Shown here: positions 5,775 to 13,442 of the stretch, piece after piece
Layout of the letters: the number at the start of each line of letters is the position of its first letter
Position numbering within the stretch: the stretch's first letter is position 1
NCBI GenBank assembly: GCA_025934635.1
Contig: JAICWX010000216.1
Coordinates: 1-15,104, forward strand
Length of the DNA stretch: 15,104 nucleotides
From: Streptosporangiaceae bacterium
GTDB lineage: Bacteria; Actinomycetota; Actinomycetes; Streptosporangiales; Streptosporangiaceae
Direction: 5' to 3'
Translations under genes and position numbers: made by a program
The notes under the pieces: model-generated
Database searches by the model: none
Seen by the model: only the letters and a program-made list of their open reading frames with translations
Told to the model about the DNA's origin: nothing

Positions 5775-6913
5775 CGGCTTGCCCTTCCTGGCACGGTCAT
5801 CCGCACCACCGTCCCCTTGGCGCCCGACTTGATCGTCAGCCGCCCGCCGGCCGCCGCCGCCCGTTCCCGCATCGAGGCCAGCCCGAGCCCGATGGCGGCG
5901 GTCTCCGGCACGAAGCCGCGGCCGTCGTCGGCCACCTCCAGCACCACCTGGCGCGCGGTCTTGGACAGGGTCACCCGGACGGCGGACGCGGCGGCGTGCC
6001 GCAGCGCGTTGTGCAGCGCCTCCTGGGCGACCCGGTACAGCGCCGCCTCGGCCGCCGGGGCCAGGCCGGGCCCGCAGGCGCCGGTGAACGTGACCGAGAC
6101 GCCGTGCGCCCGCCCGGCCAGCACCGCGTACCGGCGCAGCGACTCGGCCAGCCCGGCCGCCTCCAGGTCGGGCGGGGCCAGGCCGTCGATCACCGCCCGC
6201 AGCTCGGCGTGGGCCTCGGCGCCGAGCTCGCCGACGACGTCGATCTCGGCCCGCACCCGGGCGGCGGCCACCGGGTCCCGGCCGGCCAGCACCGCGGCGG
6301 CCTTGGCGTGCGCCCGGATGCTGAACAGCTTCTGCGTGACCGCGTCGTGCAGCTCCCGGGCCAGCCGGGCGCGTTCGGTGATCACCGACAGCTCGCGGCT
6401 GCGCTCGTACAGCCGGGCGTTGGTGAGCGCGATCGCGGCGTGCGCGGCGAACAGGGCCAGGATCTCCTCGTCGCGCTCGGTGAAGCCGCGGCCCGCGGCG
6501 GCGGCGGAGGTCTTGTTGGCCGCGAAGATGATGCCGAGCACCTGGTCGCCGTCGCGCACCGGCATCCCGAGGAAGTGCGACATCCTCGGGTGCGCGGACG
6601 GCCAGCCCTCGAACCGGGCGTCCTTCCTGATGTCCGCCAGGCGTTCCGGCTTGCCCTCGTCGAGCAGCACGCGGAGCATGCCGTGGCGGCGCGGCAGCGG
6701 GCCGATGGCCGCCCATTCGGCCGCGCTGATGCCGTCCACCACGAACTCGGCGAACGAGTCGCCTCCGTCGGGCACGCCGAGCGCGGCGTAGCGCGCGCCG
6801 ACCAGCGACCGGGCCGACCGCACGATGACCTGCAGCACGTCGCGGACGGACATCTGCCGGGTCACCGACAGCACCGCCTGGCTCACTCGATACAGCTCAT
6901 CGAGTTCTGTCAC
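5771..6913 (-). CDS. GAF-domain sensor histidine kinase (HisKA_3 type)
   Basis: This is a 380-residue soluble kinase with no membrane segment. A GAF sensor domain (about 15-168) is followed by a HisKA_3 dimerisation region with phospho-acceptor H189 (RLARELHDAVTQKL). An HATPase domain follows, with N-box N302 (EALHNALRH), ADDGRGF (328-334) and GLGLASMRER (342-351). The GAF segment HPRMSHFLGMPV (108-119) aligns with the part of mycobacterial DevS/DosT that holds the heme-binding His (H149 in DevS), here H108; the position of DevS Tyr171 is Phe130 here. A redox or gas-sensing role is therefore possible but unproven, since many GAF kinases keep this motif without heme. Start: GTG 6913 with AGGAGA just upstream. 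It is co-translated with its response regulator by a 4-bp overlap. Confidence 0.93.
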   Translation of the reverse strand: MTELDELYRVSQAVLSVTRQMSVRDVLQVIVRSARSLVGARYAALGVPDGGDSFAEFVVDGISAAEWAAIGPLPRRHGMLRVLLDEGKPERLADIRKDARFEGWPSAHPRMSHFLGMPVRDGDQVLGIIFAANKTSAAAAGRGFTERDEEILALFAAHAAIALTNARLYERSRELSVITERARLARELHDAVTQKLFSIRAHAKAAAVLAGRDPVAAARVRAEIDVVGELGAEAHAELRAVIDGLAPPDLEAAGLAESLRRYAVLAGRAHGVSVTFTGACGPGLAPAAEAALYRVAQEALHNALRHAAASAVRVTLSKTARQVVLEVADDGRGFVPETAAIGLGLASMRERAAAAGGRLTIKSGAKGTVVRMTVPGRASR

Positions 6914-6947
6914 AGTTTCTCCTGTTCGTTCGCCTCCGGGCCGCTCG

Positions 6948-7005
6948 CGCGGTGCCGTCTTCCCTCGTCGCTCGTTCCTCGCTCCTCGGTCCAGACGGCA
7001 CCGCG
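6948..7005. repeat. Long inverted repeat (13-bp perfect stem) in the divergent intergenic region
   Basis: CGCGGTGCCGTCT (6948-6960) and AGACGGCACCGCG (6993-7005) are perfect complements around a 32-nt pyrimidine-rich loop built from TCGCTCGTTCCTCGCTCCTCGG-like short repeats. It lies 35 bp upstream of the kinase start, between divergent genes, so it is not placed to terminate either. It may be a dispersed intergenic repeat or a leader structure of the kinase mRNA. Confidence 0.65.
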
Positions 7006-7067
7006 GCCCTTTGGCTCACTCACGTTCTGACGTTAGCCCGGGTGGCCCGGCCGGCGCATCCGGCGGG

Positions 7068-7079
7068 GGTCCTAGGACC
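7068..7079. promoter_or_regulatory. Perfect palindrome GGTCCTAGGACC, candidate response-regulator site
   Basis: This 12-bp perfect palindrome sits between the kinase gene and the divergent dehydrogenase gene, 69 bp before the latter. NarL/LuxR regulators, including DevR/DosR (core GGnCNNNNGnCC), bind such dyads, and GG-N-C-4-G-N-CC spacing is preserved here. Its position suits autoregulation of the two-component genes and control of the dehydrogenase. Binding is inferred only. Confidence 0.4.
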
Positions 7080-7133
7080 ATCGGCCCAGGACGGGGCCGG
7101 CGGCGGACCGATGTGCCGGGCCGGGGCGCGGCC

Positions 7134-7139
7134 TAGCGT
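7134..7139 (+). promoter_or_regulatory. Possible -10 element giving a leaderless mRNA
   Basis: TAGCGT ends 8 nt before the ATG at 7148, fitting the actinobacterial TANNNT -10. No ribosome binding site is present before that ATG, so transcription could start at or next to the start codon. No clear -35 is seen. Confidence 0.35.
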
Positions 7140-7147
7140 TTCGTGAC

Positions 7148-7846
7148 ATGAACAACCCGACAGCCCTGATCACGGGAGCCTCCCGCGGGCTGGGCCTGGC
7201 CCTGGCGGCCGGCCTGGCCCGGGCGGGCTTCGACCTCATCATCGACGCGCGGGACCGGGCCGCGCTGGACGCATCCGCGGGGGCGGTGCGTGCAGCCGGC
7301 CATAAGGTCACCGCCATTCCCGGCGACATCACCGACCCGGCGCACCGGGCGGCGCTGATCGCCGCCGCCGGGGAACGGCTCGACCTGCTCGTCAACAACG
7401 CGGGGACGCTCGGCGTCAGCCCGCTGCCCGCGCTGGCCGACTACCCGCCGGATGAGCTGCGGGCGGCGTTCGAGGTGAACGTGATCGCCCCGGTCGCGCT
7501 GACCCAGCTGGCCCTGCCGCTGCTGCGGGCCAGCGGCGGCGCGGTGCTCAACATCACCTCGGACGCGGCCGTGGAAGCCTACGCCGGCTGGGGCGGCTAC
7601 GGCGCGGCCAAGGCCGCCCTGGAGCAGGCCTCGAACGTGCTGGCGGCCGAGGAACTCGCGGTCCGCGTCTGGTGGGCCGACCCCGGCGACCTGCGCACCG
7701 ACATGCACCAGCTCGCCTTTCCCGGTGAGGACATCTCGGACCGGCCCGCGCCGGAATCGGTCGTCCCGGCGTTCGTCCGGCTCGTCACCGAACGGCTGCC
7801 CAGCGGCCGGTACCGGGCCGCGCACCTGCTGCCGGTGACGTCATGA
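7148..7846 (+). CDS. Short-chain dehydrogenase/reductase (SDR)
   Basis: This is a 232-residue NAD(P)-dependent oxidoreductase of the classical SDR type. Seen motifs are the nucleotide-binding TGASRGLG (9-16), GDITD (59-63), NNAG (83-86), catalytic S138 (NITSDA), Y151 and K155 (YGAAK), and PGDLRTDM (179-186) after the active site. An Arg-rich N-terminal ASRG favours NADPH, but this is weak evidence. The length is typical of compact SDRs. The substrate cannot be predicted. The stop codon overlaps the next start (ATGA), so it is translated with the QueA-family gene, hinting at a shared pathway, perhaps reduction of a modified base or nucleoside precursor. Confidence 0.93.
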   Translation: MNNPTALITGASRGLGLALAAGLARAGFDLIIDARDRAALDASAGAVRAAGHKVTAIPGDITDPAHRAALIAAAGERLDLLVNNAGTLGVSPLPALADYPPDELRAAFEVNVIAPVALTQLALPLLRASGGAVLNITSDAAVEAYAGWGGYGAAKAALEQASNVLAAEELAVRVWWADPGDLRTDMHQLAFPGEDISDRPAPESVVPAFVRLVTERLPSGRYRAAHLLPVTS

Positions 7847-8871
7847 CTCCCGCCCTGGCTCTCGAGGACTTCACCCTGCCGGCCGAGCTCGAGGCGCACG
7901 ACCCGCCCGAGGCGCGCGGCCTGGCCCGGGACGGCGTGCGGCTGATGGTCAGCCGGACCGCGTCCGGCGAGATCAGCCACCACCGCTTCCGGGCGCTGCC
8001 GCGGCTGCTGCTGCCGGGCGACCTGCTCGTGGTCAACACCAGCCAGACGCTGCCGGCCCAGGTCCGGGTCAGCACCGAGCTCGCGGTGCACTTCTCCAGC
8101 CCGCGTCCGGACGGATCGTGGCTGGTCGAATTGCGCCAGCTAAAAAACAAGACCTCACTGCCAAACGGGGCAGGCACCCCCGGTCAGTCCCTCACCCTGC
8201 CCGGCGGCGCGGTCCTGACCCTGCTGGACCGCGAGACTACCCGGCTGTGGCGGGCCACGCTGTCCGTCGCCGTGGTGCCGTACCTGCTCAAGCACGGCGT
8301 CCCGATCAGGTACGCCTACGTGCCGCGGGACTGGCCGCTGACGGCCTACCAGACGGTCTTCGCCCAGGATCCGGGCAGCGCGGAGATGCCTAGCGCCAGC
8401 CGCCCGTTCAGTCTGTCGGTGGTGGCTCAGCTGGTATCGCGCGGGGTGCTGATCGCCCCGCTCACCTTGCACTGCGGGGTGTCCTCGCTGGAGGGCGGGG
8501 AGGACCCGTACCCGGAGCCGTACGCGGTGCCGGCCGCCACGGCCGATCTGGTCAACCACGTGCGTTCACGGGGCGGGCGGGTCATCGCGGGCGGGACCAC
8601 GGTGGTGCGGGCGCTGGAGACGGCGACGCTTTCCGGCTCTGATGGCCGGGTGGCGGCTTCGGCGGGGTGGACGTCGCACGTGGTGACGCCGGAGACCGGG
8701 GTGCGGGCGGTGGACGGGCTGCTCACCGGGCTGCACGAGCCGCGCTCGTCGCACCTGCGGATGCTGGCCGCGTTCGCCGGACCCGAGGTGCTCGGGCGGT
8801 GCTACTCCGCCGCCATCGAGGAGCGGTACCTGTGGCACGAGTTCGGTGACGTTCACCTGCTGCTGCCGTAA
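7843..8871 (+). CDS. QueA-family S-adenosylmethionine:tRNA ribosyltransferase-isomerase-like protein
   Basis: This 342-residue protein has the QueA fold from end to end. Matching blocks are LPGDLLVVNTSQTLPAQV (57-74), AYQTVFAQDPGSAEMPSA (168-185), LTLHCGVSSLEG (207-218), GGRVIAGGTTVVRALE (244-259), VDGLLTGLHEPRSSHLRMLA (290-309), and GDVHLLLP at the C-terminus. True QueA transfers and isomerises the ribose of SAM onto preQ1 in tRNA to make epoxyqueuosine. Here the usual APTAGLHFT is changed to EMPSASRPF (181-189), and the canonical LHVGxGTF block becomes LHCGVSSL. No other queuosine gene (tgt, queG) is nearby. I therefore call the family but not the reaction; a paralogue with altered substrate is likely. 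The start ATG overlaps the preceding stop by 4 bp. Confidence 0.85.
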   Translation: MTPALALEDFTLPAELEAHDPPEARGLARDGVRLMVSRTASGEISHHRFRALPRLLLPGDLLVVNTSQTLPAQVRVSTELAVHFSSPRPDGSWLVELRQLKNKTSLPNGAGTPGQSLTLPGGAVLTLLDRETTRLWRATLSVAVVPYLLKHGVPIRYAYVPRDWPLTAYQTVFAQDPGSAEMPSASRPFSLSVVAQLVSRGVLIAPLTLHCGVSSLEGGEDPYPEPYAVPAATADLVNHVRSRGGRVIAGGTTVVRALETATLSGSDGRVAASAGWTSHVVTPETGVRAVDGLLTGLHEPRSSHLRMLAAFAGPEVLGRCYSAAIEERYLWHEFGDVHLLLP

Positions 8872-8888
8872 CGTTCGGTTAGGTGGGG

Positions 8889-8894
8889 TAGCCT
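8889..8894 (+). promoter_or_regulatory. Possible -10 element for serB
   Basis: TAGCCT ends 10 nt before the serB ATG (8905), so the transcript would have at most about 4 nt of leader. No ribosome binding site lies at normal spacing; AGGTGGGG at 8881-8888 is too far upstream (16 nt). The 33-bp gap after the QueA-like gene means read-through is equally possible. Confidence 0.35.
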
Positions 8895-8904
8895 GACGCC
8901 CGCG

Positions 8905-10098
8905 ATGAATACTCCGCGGATCTCGCTGCTCATCACGCTGACCGGCCGGGACCGGCCGGGCGTGACCTCCCGGTTGTTCGGCATCCTGGCCCGGTACCCG
9001 CTCAGCGTCCTGGACGTCGAGCAGGTGGTGATCAGGGGGCGGCTGGTGCTCGGCGTGCTGGTCGGCTGCGACACCGCGCCCGACCTGACCGGCATCCACA
9101 CCGCGGTGCTGGCGCTGGCGGCCGACCTCGGCCTGGAGGCCGAGATCACCACCGGCACCGGCCCGGTTTCGGGTGACGTGGCCGCGCGGGGCGCCTTGCT
9201 GCACGTCACGCTGCTGGGCAGCCCGCTGGCGCCCGCGGCGGTCTCGGCTATCGCCGGGCAGATCGCGGCCCGCGGGGCCAACATCGACCGCATCGGCCGG
9301 CTGGCGCAGCAGCCGGTGACCTGCATCGAGCTGGACGTCTCGGGCGGGGACCCGGCCATGCTGCGGGAGGACCTGGCCCGGGCCGCGGCGGAGCACGGGA
9401 TCGACGTGGCCGTCCAGCGCGGCGGGCTGCACCGGCGGGCGCTGCGGCTGATCGTGATGGACGTGGACTCCACCCTGGTCCAGGGCGAGGTGATCGACCT
9501 GCTGGCCGAGCGGGCCGGCTGCGCCGCCGAGGTGGCCAAGATCACCGCGGCCGCGATGCGCGGCGAGCTGGACTTCACCGCGTCGCTGCGCGAGCGGACC
9601 TCGCTGCTGGCCGGGCTCTCGGCGGCGGTCCTGGACGAGGTCCGGGCCGGGCTGCGGCTGACCGCGGGGGCGCGCACGCTGATCTCGACGCTCAGCGGCC
9701 TCGGCTTCAAGTCGGGCATCGTCAGCGGCGGGTTCATCCAGGTGATCGGGCCGCTGGCGGCCGGGCTGGGGATCGACTACGTGGCCGCCAACGAGCTGGA
9801 GATCGTTTCCGGGAAGCTGACCGGGCGGCTGAGCGGGCCGGTGATCGACCGGGCGGGCAAGGCTTCGGCGCTGCACCGGTTCGCGGCCGACGCGGGGGTG
9901 CCGCTGTCCCAGACGGTGGCGGTCGGCGACGGCGCCAACGACCTGGACATGATCGCCGCCGCCGGGCTCGGGGTGGCGTTCAACGCCAAGCCGGTGGTGC
10001 GCGACGCGGCCGACACCTCGCTGAGCGTCCCGTACCTGGACGCCATCTTGTACCTGCTCGGCATCTCCAGCGACGACGTAGCCGCCGGCGCCTCTTAA
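8905..10098 (+). CDS. serB: Phosphoserine phosphatase with two N-terminal ACT domains
   Basis: This 397-residue enzyme catalyses the last step of serine synthesis, removing phosphate from O-phospho-L-serine in the cytoplasm. The N-terminal half (about 5-170) has two ACT-like regulatory domains, starting [20 protein letters not shown] and [15 protein letters not shown], likely sensing serine. The HAD phosphatase half shows DVDST (nucleophile D186 and D188), E195, the GIVSGGF motif (S274), K319 and GDGANDLDM (D342, D346). The ACT-ACT-HAD layout and the length match mycobacterial and streptomycete SerB. The start ATG directly precedes the first ACT strand. It may be expressed from its own promoter or with the upstream SDR/QueA pair. 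A hairpin downstream (10180-10216) ends the unit. Confidence 0.96.
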   Translation: MNTPRISLLITLTGRDRPGVTSRLFGILARYPLSVLDVEQVVIRGRLVLGVLVGCDTAPDLTGIHTAVLALAADLGLEAEITTGTGPVSGDVAARGALLHVTLLGSPLAPAAVSAIAGQIAARGANIDRIGRLAQQPVTCIELDVSGGDPAMLREDLARAAAEHGIDVAVQRGGLHRRALRLIVMDVDSTLVQGEVIDLLAERAGCAAEVAKITAAAMRGELDFTASLRERTSLLAGLSAAVLDEVRAGLRLTAGARTLISTLSGLGFKSGIVSGGFIQVIGPLAAGLGIDYVAANELEIVSGKLTGRLSGPVIDRAGKASALHRFAADAGVPLSQTVAVGDGANDLDMIAAAGLGVAFNAKPVVRDAADTSLSVPYLDAILYLLGISSDDVAAGAS

Positions 10099-10179
10099 CG
10101 GGCGCTTCCCGCCGCTCCCCGGCGCAGCCGCCGCCTCCCTCCCGCGCCGCCGCCCTGACGGAGTCGGCCTTACGCACGA

Positions 10180-10216
10180 AACCGGGCTCCGCGCCGTGAT
10201 GGCGGGGAGCCCGGTT
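10180..10216. terminator. Hairpin terminator between convergent serB and hppA
   Basis: A near-perfect stem pairs AACCGGGCTCC plus CGCC (10180-10195) with GGCG plus GGAGCCCGGTT (10201-10216), with a single G-G mismatch and a GTGAT loop. It lies 81 bp after the serB stop and 19 bp beyond the hppA stop, so it can serve both strands. There is no long T tract, which is usual for actinobacteria. Confidence 0.75.
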
Positions 10217-10235
10217 CGGTGAACTACTTCTGCGG

Positions 10236-12662
10236 CTACTCGGTGCGCTTGACGACGGGCGAGATCACGGTCTCGTCGTCGGCGGCGGTGGCCTCGGTCC
10301 GCGGGGCGGCGGCCACCTCGGTCTCGGCGGCGGCGGGAGCCTGGCGGGCCCCCTCCACCGCGGGCGAGACGGCGCCGGTGGCCTCGGCGGCCGCCGGGGC
10401 GACCTCGTCCCGGTCGGCCGAGCGGCGCTTGGAGAAGACGATCGCCGCCACGATGATGACCACGGCGCCGATCGCGATCCCGGCCCGCAGGCCGGTGTTG
10501 CCGCTGTACTTGACCACGCTGGTCGCGATGAGCAAGGAGACCAGGTTCATCACCTTGAGCAGCGGGTTGATGGCCGGGCCCGCGGTGTCCTTGAACGGGT
10601 CGCCCACGGTGTCGCCGACGACGGTGGCGGCGTGCGCCTCGGAGTTCTTGCCGCCGTGGTTGCCGTCCTCGACCAGCTTCTTGGCGTTGTCCCAGGCGCC
10701 GCCCGAGTTGGCCAGGAAGATCGCCATCAGCACCCCGGCCGCGATCGCGCCGGCCAGGTAGGAGCCGAGCGGCTGGTAGCCGAACGCGAAGCCGACCGCG
10801 ATCGGGGCCATCACCGCGAGCAGGCCCGGCGTGATCAGCTCACGCAGCGAGTCCTTCGTGACGATGTCGACGACGCGGCTGTAGTCGGGCTTCTCCTCGT
10901 AGGTCATGATGCCCGGGTGGGTACGGAACTGGTTCCGTACCTCGAGCACCACGCGCTGCGCGGCCCGGCCGACGGCCATGATCAGCAGGCTGGAGAACAG
11001 GAACACGATCGAGGCGCCGATGATGATGCCGACCAGGACGTTCGGGTGGGCCACGTCCAGGTTGAAGGTGCCGGACGCCTTGCCGGTCAGCGCCGACTCG
11101 ACCTGGGTGCGGAACGAGCCGAACAGCGCGGTCGCGGCCAGCACCGCGGTCGCGATCGCGATGCCCTTGGTGATCGCCTTGGTGGTGTTGCCGATCGCGT
11201 CCAGCTTGGTCAGCGCCTGCGCGGCGTCGCCCTCGACGTCGCCGGACATCTCCGCGATGCCCTGGGCGTTGTCGGTGACCGGCCCGAAGGAGTCCATCGA
11301 CACGATCACGCCGACCGTGGTCAGCAGGCCGATTCCGGCCATCGCCACCGCGAACAGCGCGACGGTGGCGTTGCCGGTGGCCAGCAGGTAGGAGCCGAAG
11401 ACCGCGCCGCCGATGAGCAGCGCCGAGTACACGGCGGACTCCATCCCGATCGAGATACCGGACAAGATGACGGTGGCCGCGCCGGTCTCCGAGCTCTCCC
11501 CGATGTCCTTGACCGGCCGCCGGTTGGTCTCGGTGAAGTACCCGGTGAGCAACTGGATGGCGCTGGCCAGCACGATGCCGATCAAGATGGCGCCGAAGGC
11601 GATCCAGCGCGGGTTGCCGTTGAAGGCCAGGATGCCCGTGTCGGTGACGCCCTTCAGGGCGGCGAAGTGGGCCGGCAAGAAGGTGAAGCAGGCGACGGCC
11701 ACGCCGATGACCGAGATGATCGCGGAGATGAAGAAGCCGCGGTTGATCGCGGTCATCCCGCTGCGGTCCTTGGCCCGCGGCGCGACCGAGAAGATGCCGA
11801 TGACCGCGGTGAGGACCCCGATGGCGGGGATGATCAGCGGGAAGATCAGGCCCTTGTCGCCGAACGCGCTCTTGCCCAGGATCAGCGAGGCGACGAGCAT
11901 GACCGAGTAGGACTCGAACAGGTCCGCGGCCATGCCGGCGCAGTCGCCGACGTTGTCGCCGACGTTGTCCGCGATGGTGGCGGCGTTGCGCGGGTCATCC
12001 TCGGGGATGTTCTGCTCGACCTTGCCGACCAGGTCCGCGCCCACGTCGGCGGCCTTGGTGTAGATGCCGCCGCCGACCCTCATGAACATGGCCAGCAGGG
12101 CGGCGCCGAAGCCGAAGCCCTCCAGCACCTCGGGCGCGTTCGCCTTGTAGAACAGCACCACGACCGCCGCGCCGAACAGGCCCAGGCCGACGGTGAACAT
12201 GCCGGCCACGCCGCCGGTGCGGAACGCGAGCCGGAACGCGGGCTTCTCGCCGCCCTCGCGGGCCGCGGCCGCCACCCGGACGTTGCCGCGCACGCACAGC
12301 GACATGCCGGTGAACCCGGTCAGCGCCGAGAACAGCGCCCCGACCAGGAAGAAGATGCTGCGGCCCCAGCGCACTCCGGTGCCGTCCGCGGGCAGCAGGA
12401 GCAGCACGAAGAAGATGATGACCACGAATATGCCGAGCGTCCTGAACTGCCGGCGCAGGTACGCCGCCGCGCCTTCCTGCACGGCGCGCGAGATTTCCTG
12501 CATCCGCTGGGTTCCCTGGCTGGCCGCGAGCACTTCGCGCACCAGCGCGCCGGCCACGCCGAGCGCGAGCAGCCCGACGACGGCGACGATGATGACCCAG
12601 GTCAGGTTGGAGCCGCTCACGCTGACGGGGTTCGCCGCCAGCGCAGAGACATGCCTGAACAT
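10236..12662 (-). CDS. hppA: Membrane pyrophosphatase, H+-pumping, K+-independent type
   Basis: This 808-residue, about 16-helix membrane protein hydrolyses pyrophosphate and pumps protons outward. The catalytic signature DVGADLVGKVEQNIPEDDPRN is at 206-226, followed by DNVGDNVGDCAGMAADLFES (232-251), and a second acidic set GDTVGDPFKDTAGPAINP lies at 683-700. At the ion-selectivity site the sequence is GNTTKAITKG (491-500), with K495 and T498, typical of K+-independent H+ pumps rather than K+-dependent forms (Ala and Gly there). An extra Ala/Glu/Pro-rich acidic tail (about 746-808) follows the last helix; from family topology it would face outside. The start is ATG 12662 with a perfect AGGAGG upstream. 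It lies 274 bp downstream of the bldG-anti-sigma pair and is probably a separate transcript. Confidence 0.97.
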   Translation of the reverse strand: MFRHVSALAANPVSVSGSNLTWVIIVAVVGLLALGVAGALVREVLAASQGTQRMQEISRAVQEGAAAYLRRQFRTLGIFVVIIFFVLLLLPADGTGVRWGRSIFFLVGALFSALTGFTGMSLCVRGNVRVAAAAREGGEKPAFRLAFRTGGVAGMFTVGLGLFGAAVVVLFYKANAPEVLEGFGFGAALLAMFMRVGGGIYTKAADVGADLVGKVEQNIPEDDPRNAATIADNVGDNVGDCAGMAADLFESYSVMLVASLILGKSAFGDKGLIFPLIIPAIGVLTAVIGIFSVAPRAKDRSGMTAINRGFFISAIISVIGVAVACFTFLPAHFAALKGVTDTGILAFNGNPRWIAFGAILIGIVLASAIQLLTGYFTETNRRPVKDIGESSETGAATVILSGISIGMESAVYSALLIGGAVFGSYLLATGNATVALFAVAMAGIGLLTTVGVIVSMDSFGPVTDNAQGIAEMSGDVEGDAAQALTKLDAIGNTTKAITKGIAIATAVLAATALFGSFRTQVESALTGKASGTFNLDVAHPNVLVGIIIGASIVFLFSSLLIMAVGRAAQRVVLEVRNQFRTHPGIMTYEEKPDYSRVVDIVTKDSLRELITPGLLAVMAPIAVGFAFGYQPLGSYLAGAIAAGVLMAIFLANSGGAWDNAKKLVEDGNHGGKNSEAHAATVVGDTVGDPFKDTAGPAINPLLKVMNLVSLLIATSVVKYSGNTGLRAGIAIGAVVIIVAAIVFSKRRSADRDEVAPAAAEATGAVSPAVEGARQAPAAAETEVAAAPRTEATAADDETVISPVVKRTE

Positions 12663-12936
12663 TCGACCTCCTGGAACTCCGAACGGAAGACGTTGCCGAT
12701 CGGGACTAAACGAGTGGCCGGGAGTCTACGCACGCACGCGCCGAACCACTAACGTGGGGCCGTTCCTAACAGTTCCGTGATTCGTTCGTTATCGTGGCGA
12801 CACGTCAGTGTAACTGGTCGGAACGGTGCGGAATAAAGGCAGGGCCCGTCGACGGCCCGGTGAGCGCGGCGCCCTGCGCCGTGCCCGCCGGGCCGCCTCG
12901 GACCCTGCGGGATGCTGTCCTGTCCGGCGCTGGCCT
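12663..12936 (-). other. Intergenic region: hppA promoter region and end of the bldG unit
   Basis: This 274-bp non-coding stretch holds the hppA ribosome site (AGGAGG next to the ATG) and a possible minus-strand -10, TAGACT (12723-12728), with no good -35. The 7-mers CCGTTCC (about 12761) and GGAACGG (about 12820) form a widely spaced inverted pair, with further GTTCC copies between. The right part holds the hairpin described at 12839-12877. I see no small gene. Confidence 0.5.
12839..12877 (-). terminator. Probable terminator after the anti-sigma-like gene
   Basis: GCAGGGC (12839-12845) pairs with GCCCTGC (12871-12877) around an inner perfect palindrome CCGTCGACGG (12846-12855). Reading on the minus strand, the stem is followed by CTTTATTCC, a short T-rich run as expected for an intrinsic terminator. 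It lies about 60 bp past the stop of the anti-sigma-like gene. Confidence 0.5.
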
Positions 12937-13413
12937 TCAGGCCGTGAGAACGGCCGACGGCCAGCTCATCCGGACGCTCACGCCGGTGCTGGTCGATGAG
13001 ACGCTCACGTCGTCGGCCAGGCCGGAGATCACGGCCAGCCCGAACCCGGCCGGGATGCCGGCCTCCTCGGCCCCCTGGACCAGGGCCACGGCATCGGCGA
13101 CCGCGTCGTGGCGGACCGCGTGGCCGTTGCTGCCGTTGGTGCCGACCGACACGGGCGCGCTGGCGGGGGCGTGGTCGCTCACCACGACGACGAACCGCTC
13201 GCCCTGGTCGGTCATCTCGATCTTGACCGGCTCGGCCGGGCAGTGCCGCCGGTGCGCCTCGACGGCGCGCGAGCAGGCCTCGCCGACGGCCAGGCGCACC
13301 TCGTCGAGCAGCGCTTCGTCCACGCCGCTACGCCGCGCGACCGCGGTAGCGACGAGGCGTGCGGTACGGACGTGCGCGGGCAGCGGCGTGAATGTGACTT
13401 CTACGGTGGGCAT
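12937..13413 (-). CDS. RsbW-like anti-sigma factor/ATP-binding partner of BldG
   Basis: This 158-residue protein has the GHKL ATPase fold of RsbW/SpoIIAB anti-sigma kinases. The first helix carries DEVRLAVGEACSRAVEAHRR (37-56) and the later glycine motif is GIPAGFGLAVISGLADDV (about 123-140). In Streptomyces coelicolor the gene next to bldG encodes the anti-sigma factor that BldG binds (ApgA, SCO3548 as I recall), and position and sequence agree with that. The Mg-binding Asn of the N box is Arg here (CSRAV instead of TNA), and the DxGxG loop reads SDHAPA, so kinase activity is doubtful. It starts 29 bp after the bldG stop and should be co-transcribed. The function is sequestering a sigma factor or another partner; which one cannot be told. 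Confidence 0.85.
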   Translation of the reverse strand: MPTVEVTFTPLPAHVRTARLVATAVARRSGVDEALLDEVRLAVGEACSRAVEAHRRHCPAEPVKIEMTDQGERFVVVVSDHAPASAPVSVGTNGSNGHAVRHDAVADAVALVQGAEEAGIPAGFGLAVISGLADDVSVSSTSTGVSVRMSWPSAVLTA

Positions 13414-13442
13414 GGCTTTCAGGAGGCTCGTCGGGACCCGGC

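Noticed and set aside
5109..6716. A 535-codon minus-strand frame joining a basic N-terminal part to the response regulator
   Set aside because: The first part is the wrong frame of the kinase gene. The regulator begins at ATG 5774 with its own ribosome site and a 4-bp overlap with the kinase stop.
5097..6791. Long plus-strand frame opposite the kinase/regulator genes
   Set aside because: Shadow of two genes with intact catalytic motifs on the minus strand; no domain is recognisable in its product.
10632..12752. 706-codon open frame on the plus strand opposite hppA
   Set aside because: It is antisense to a clear HppA gene; its product is Arg/Asp/Gly/Val-rich low-complexity sequence typical of a GC-rich shadow frame.
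13421..13426. AGGAGG on the plus strand near the anti-sigma-like gene
   Set aside because: It is on the strand opposite to both genes and precedes no credible plus-strand gene.
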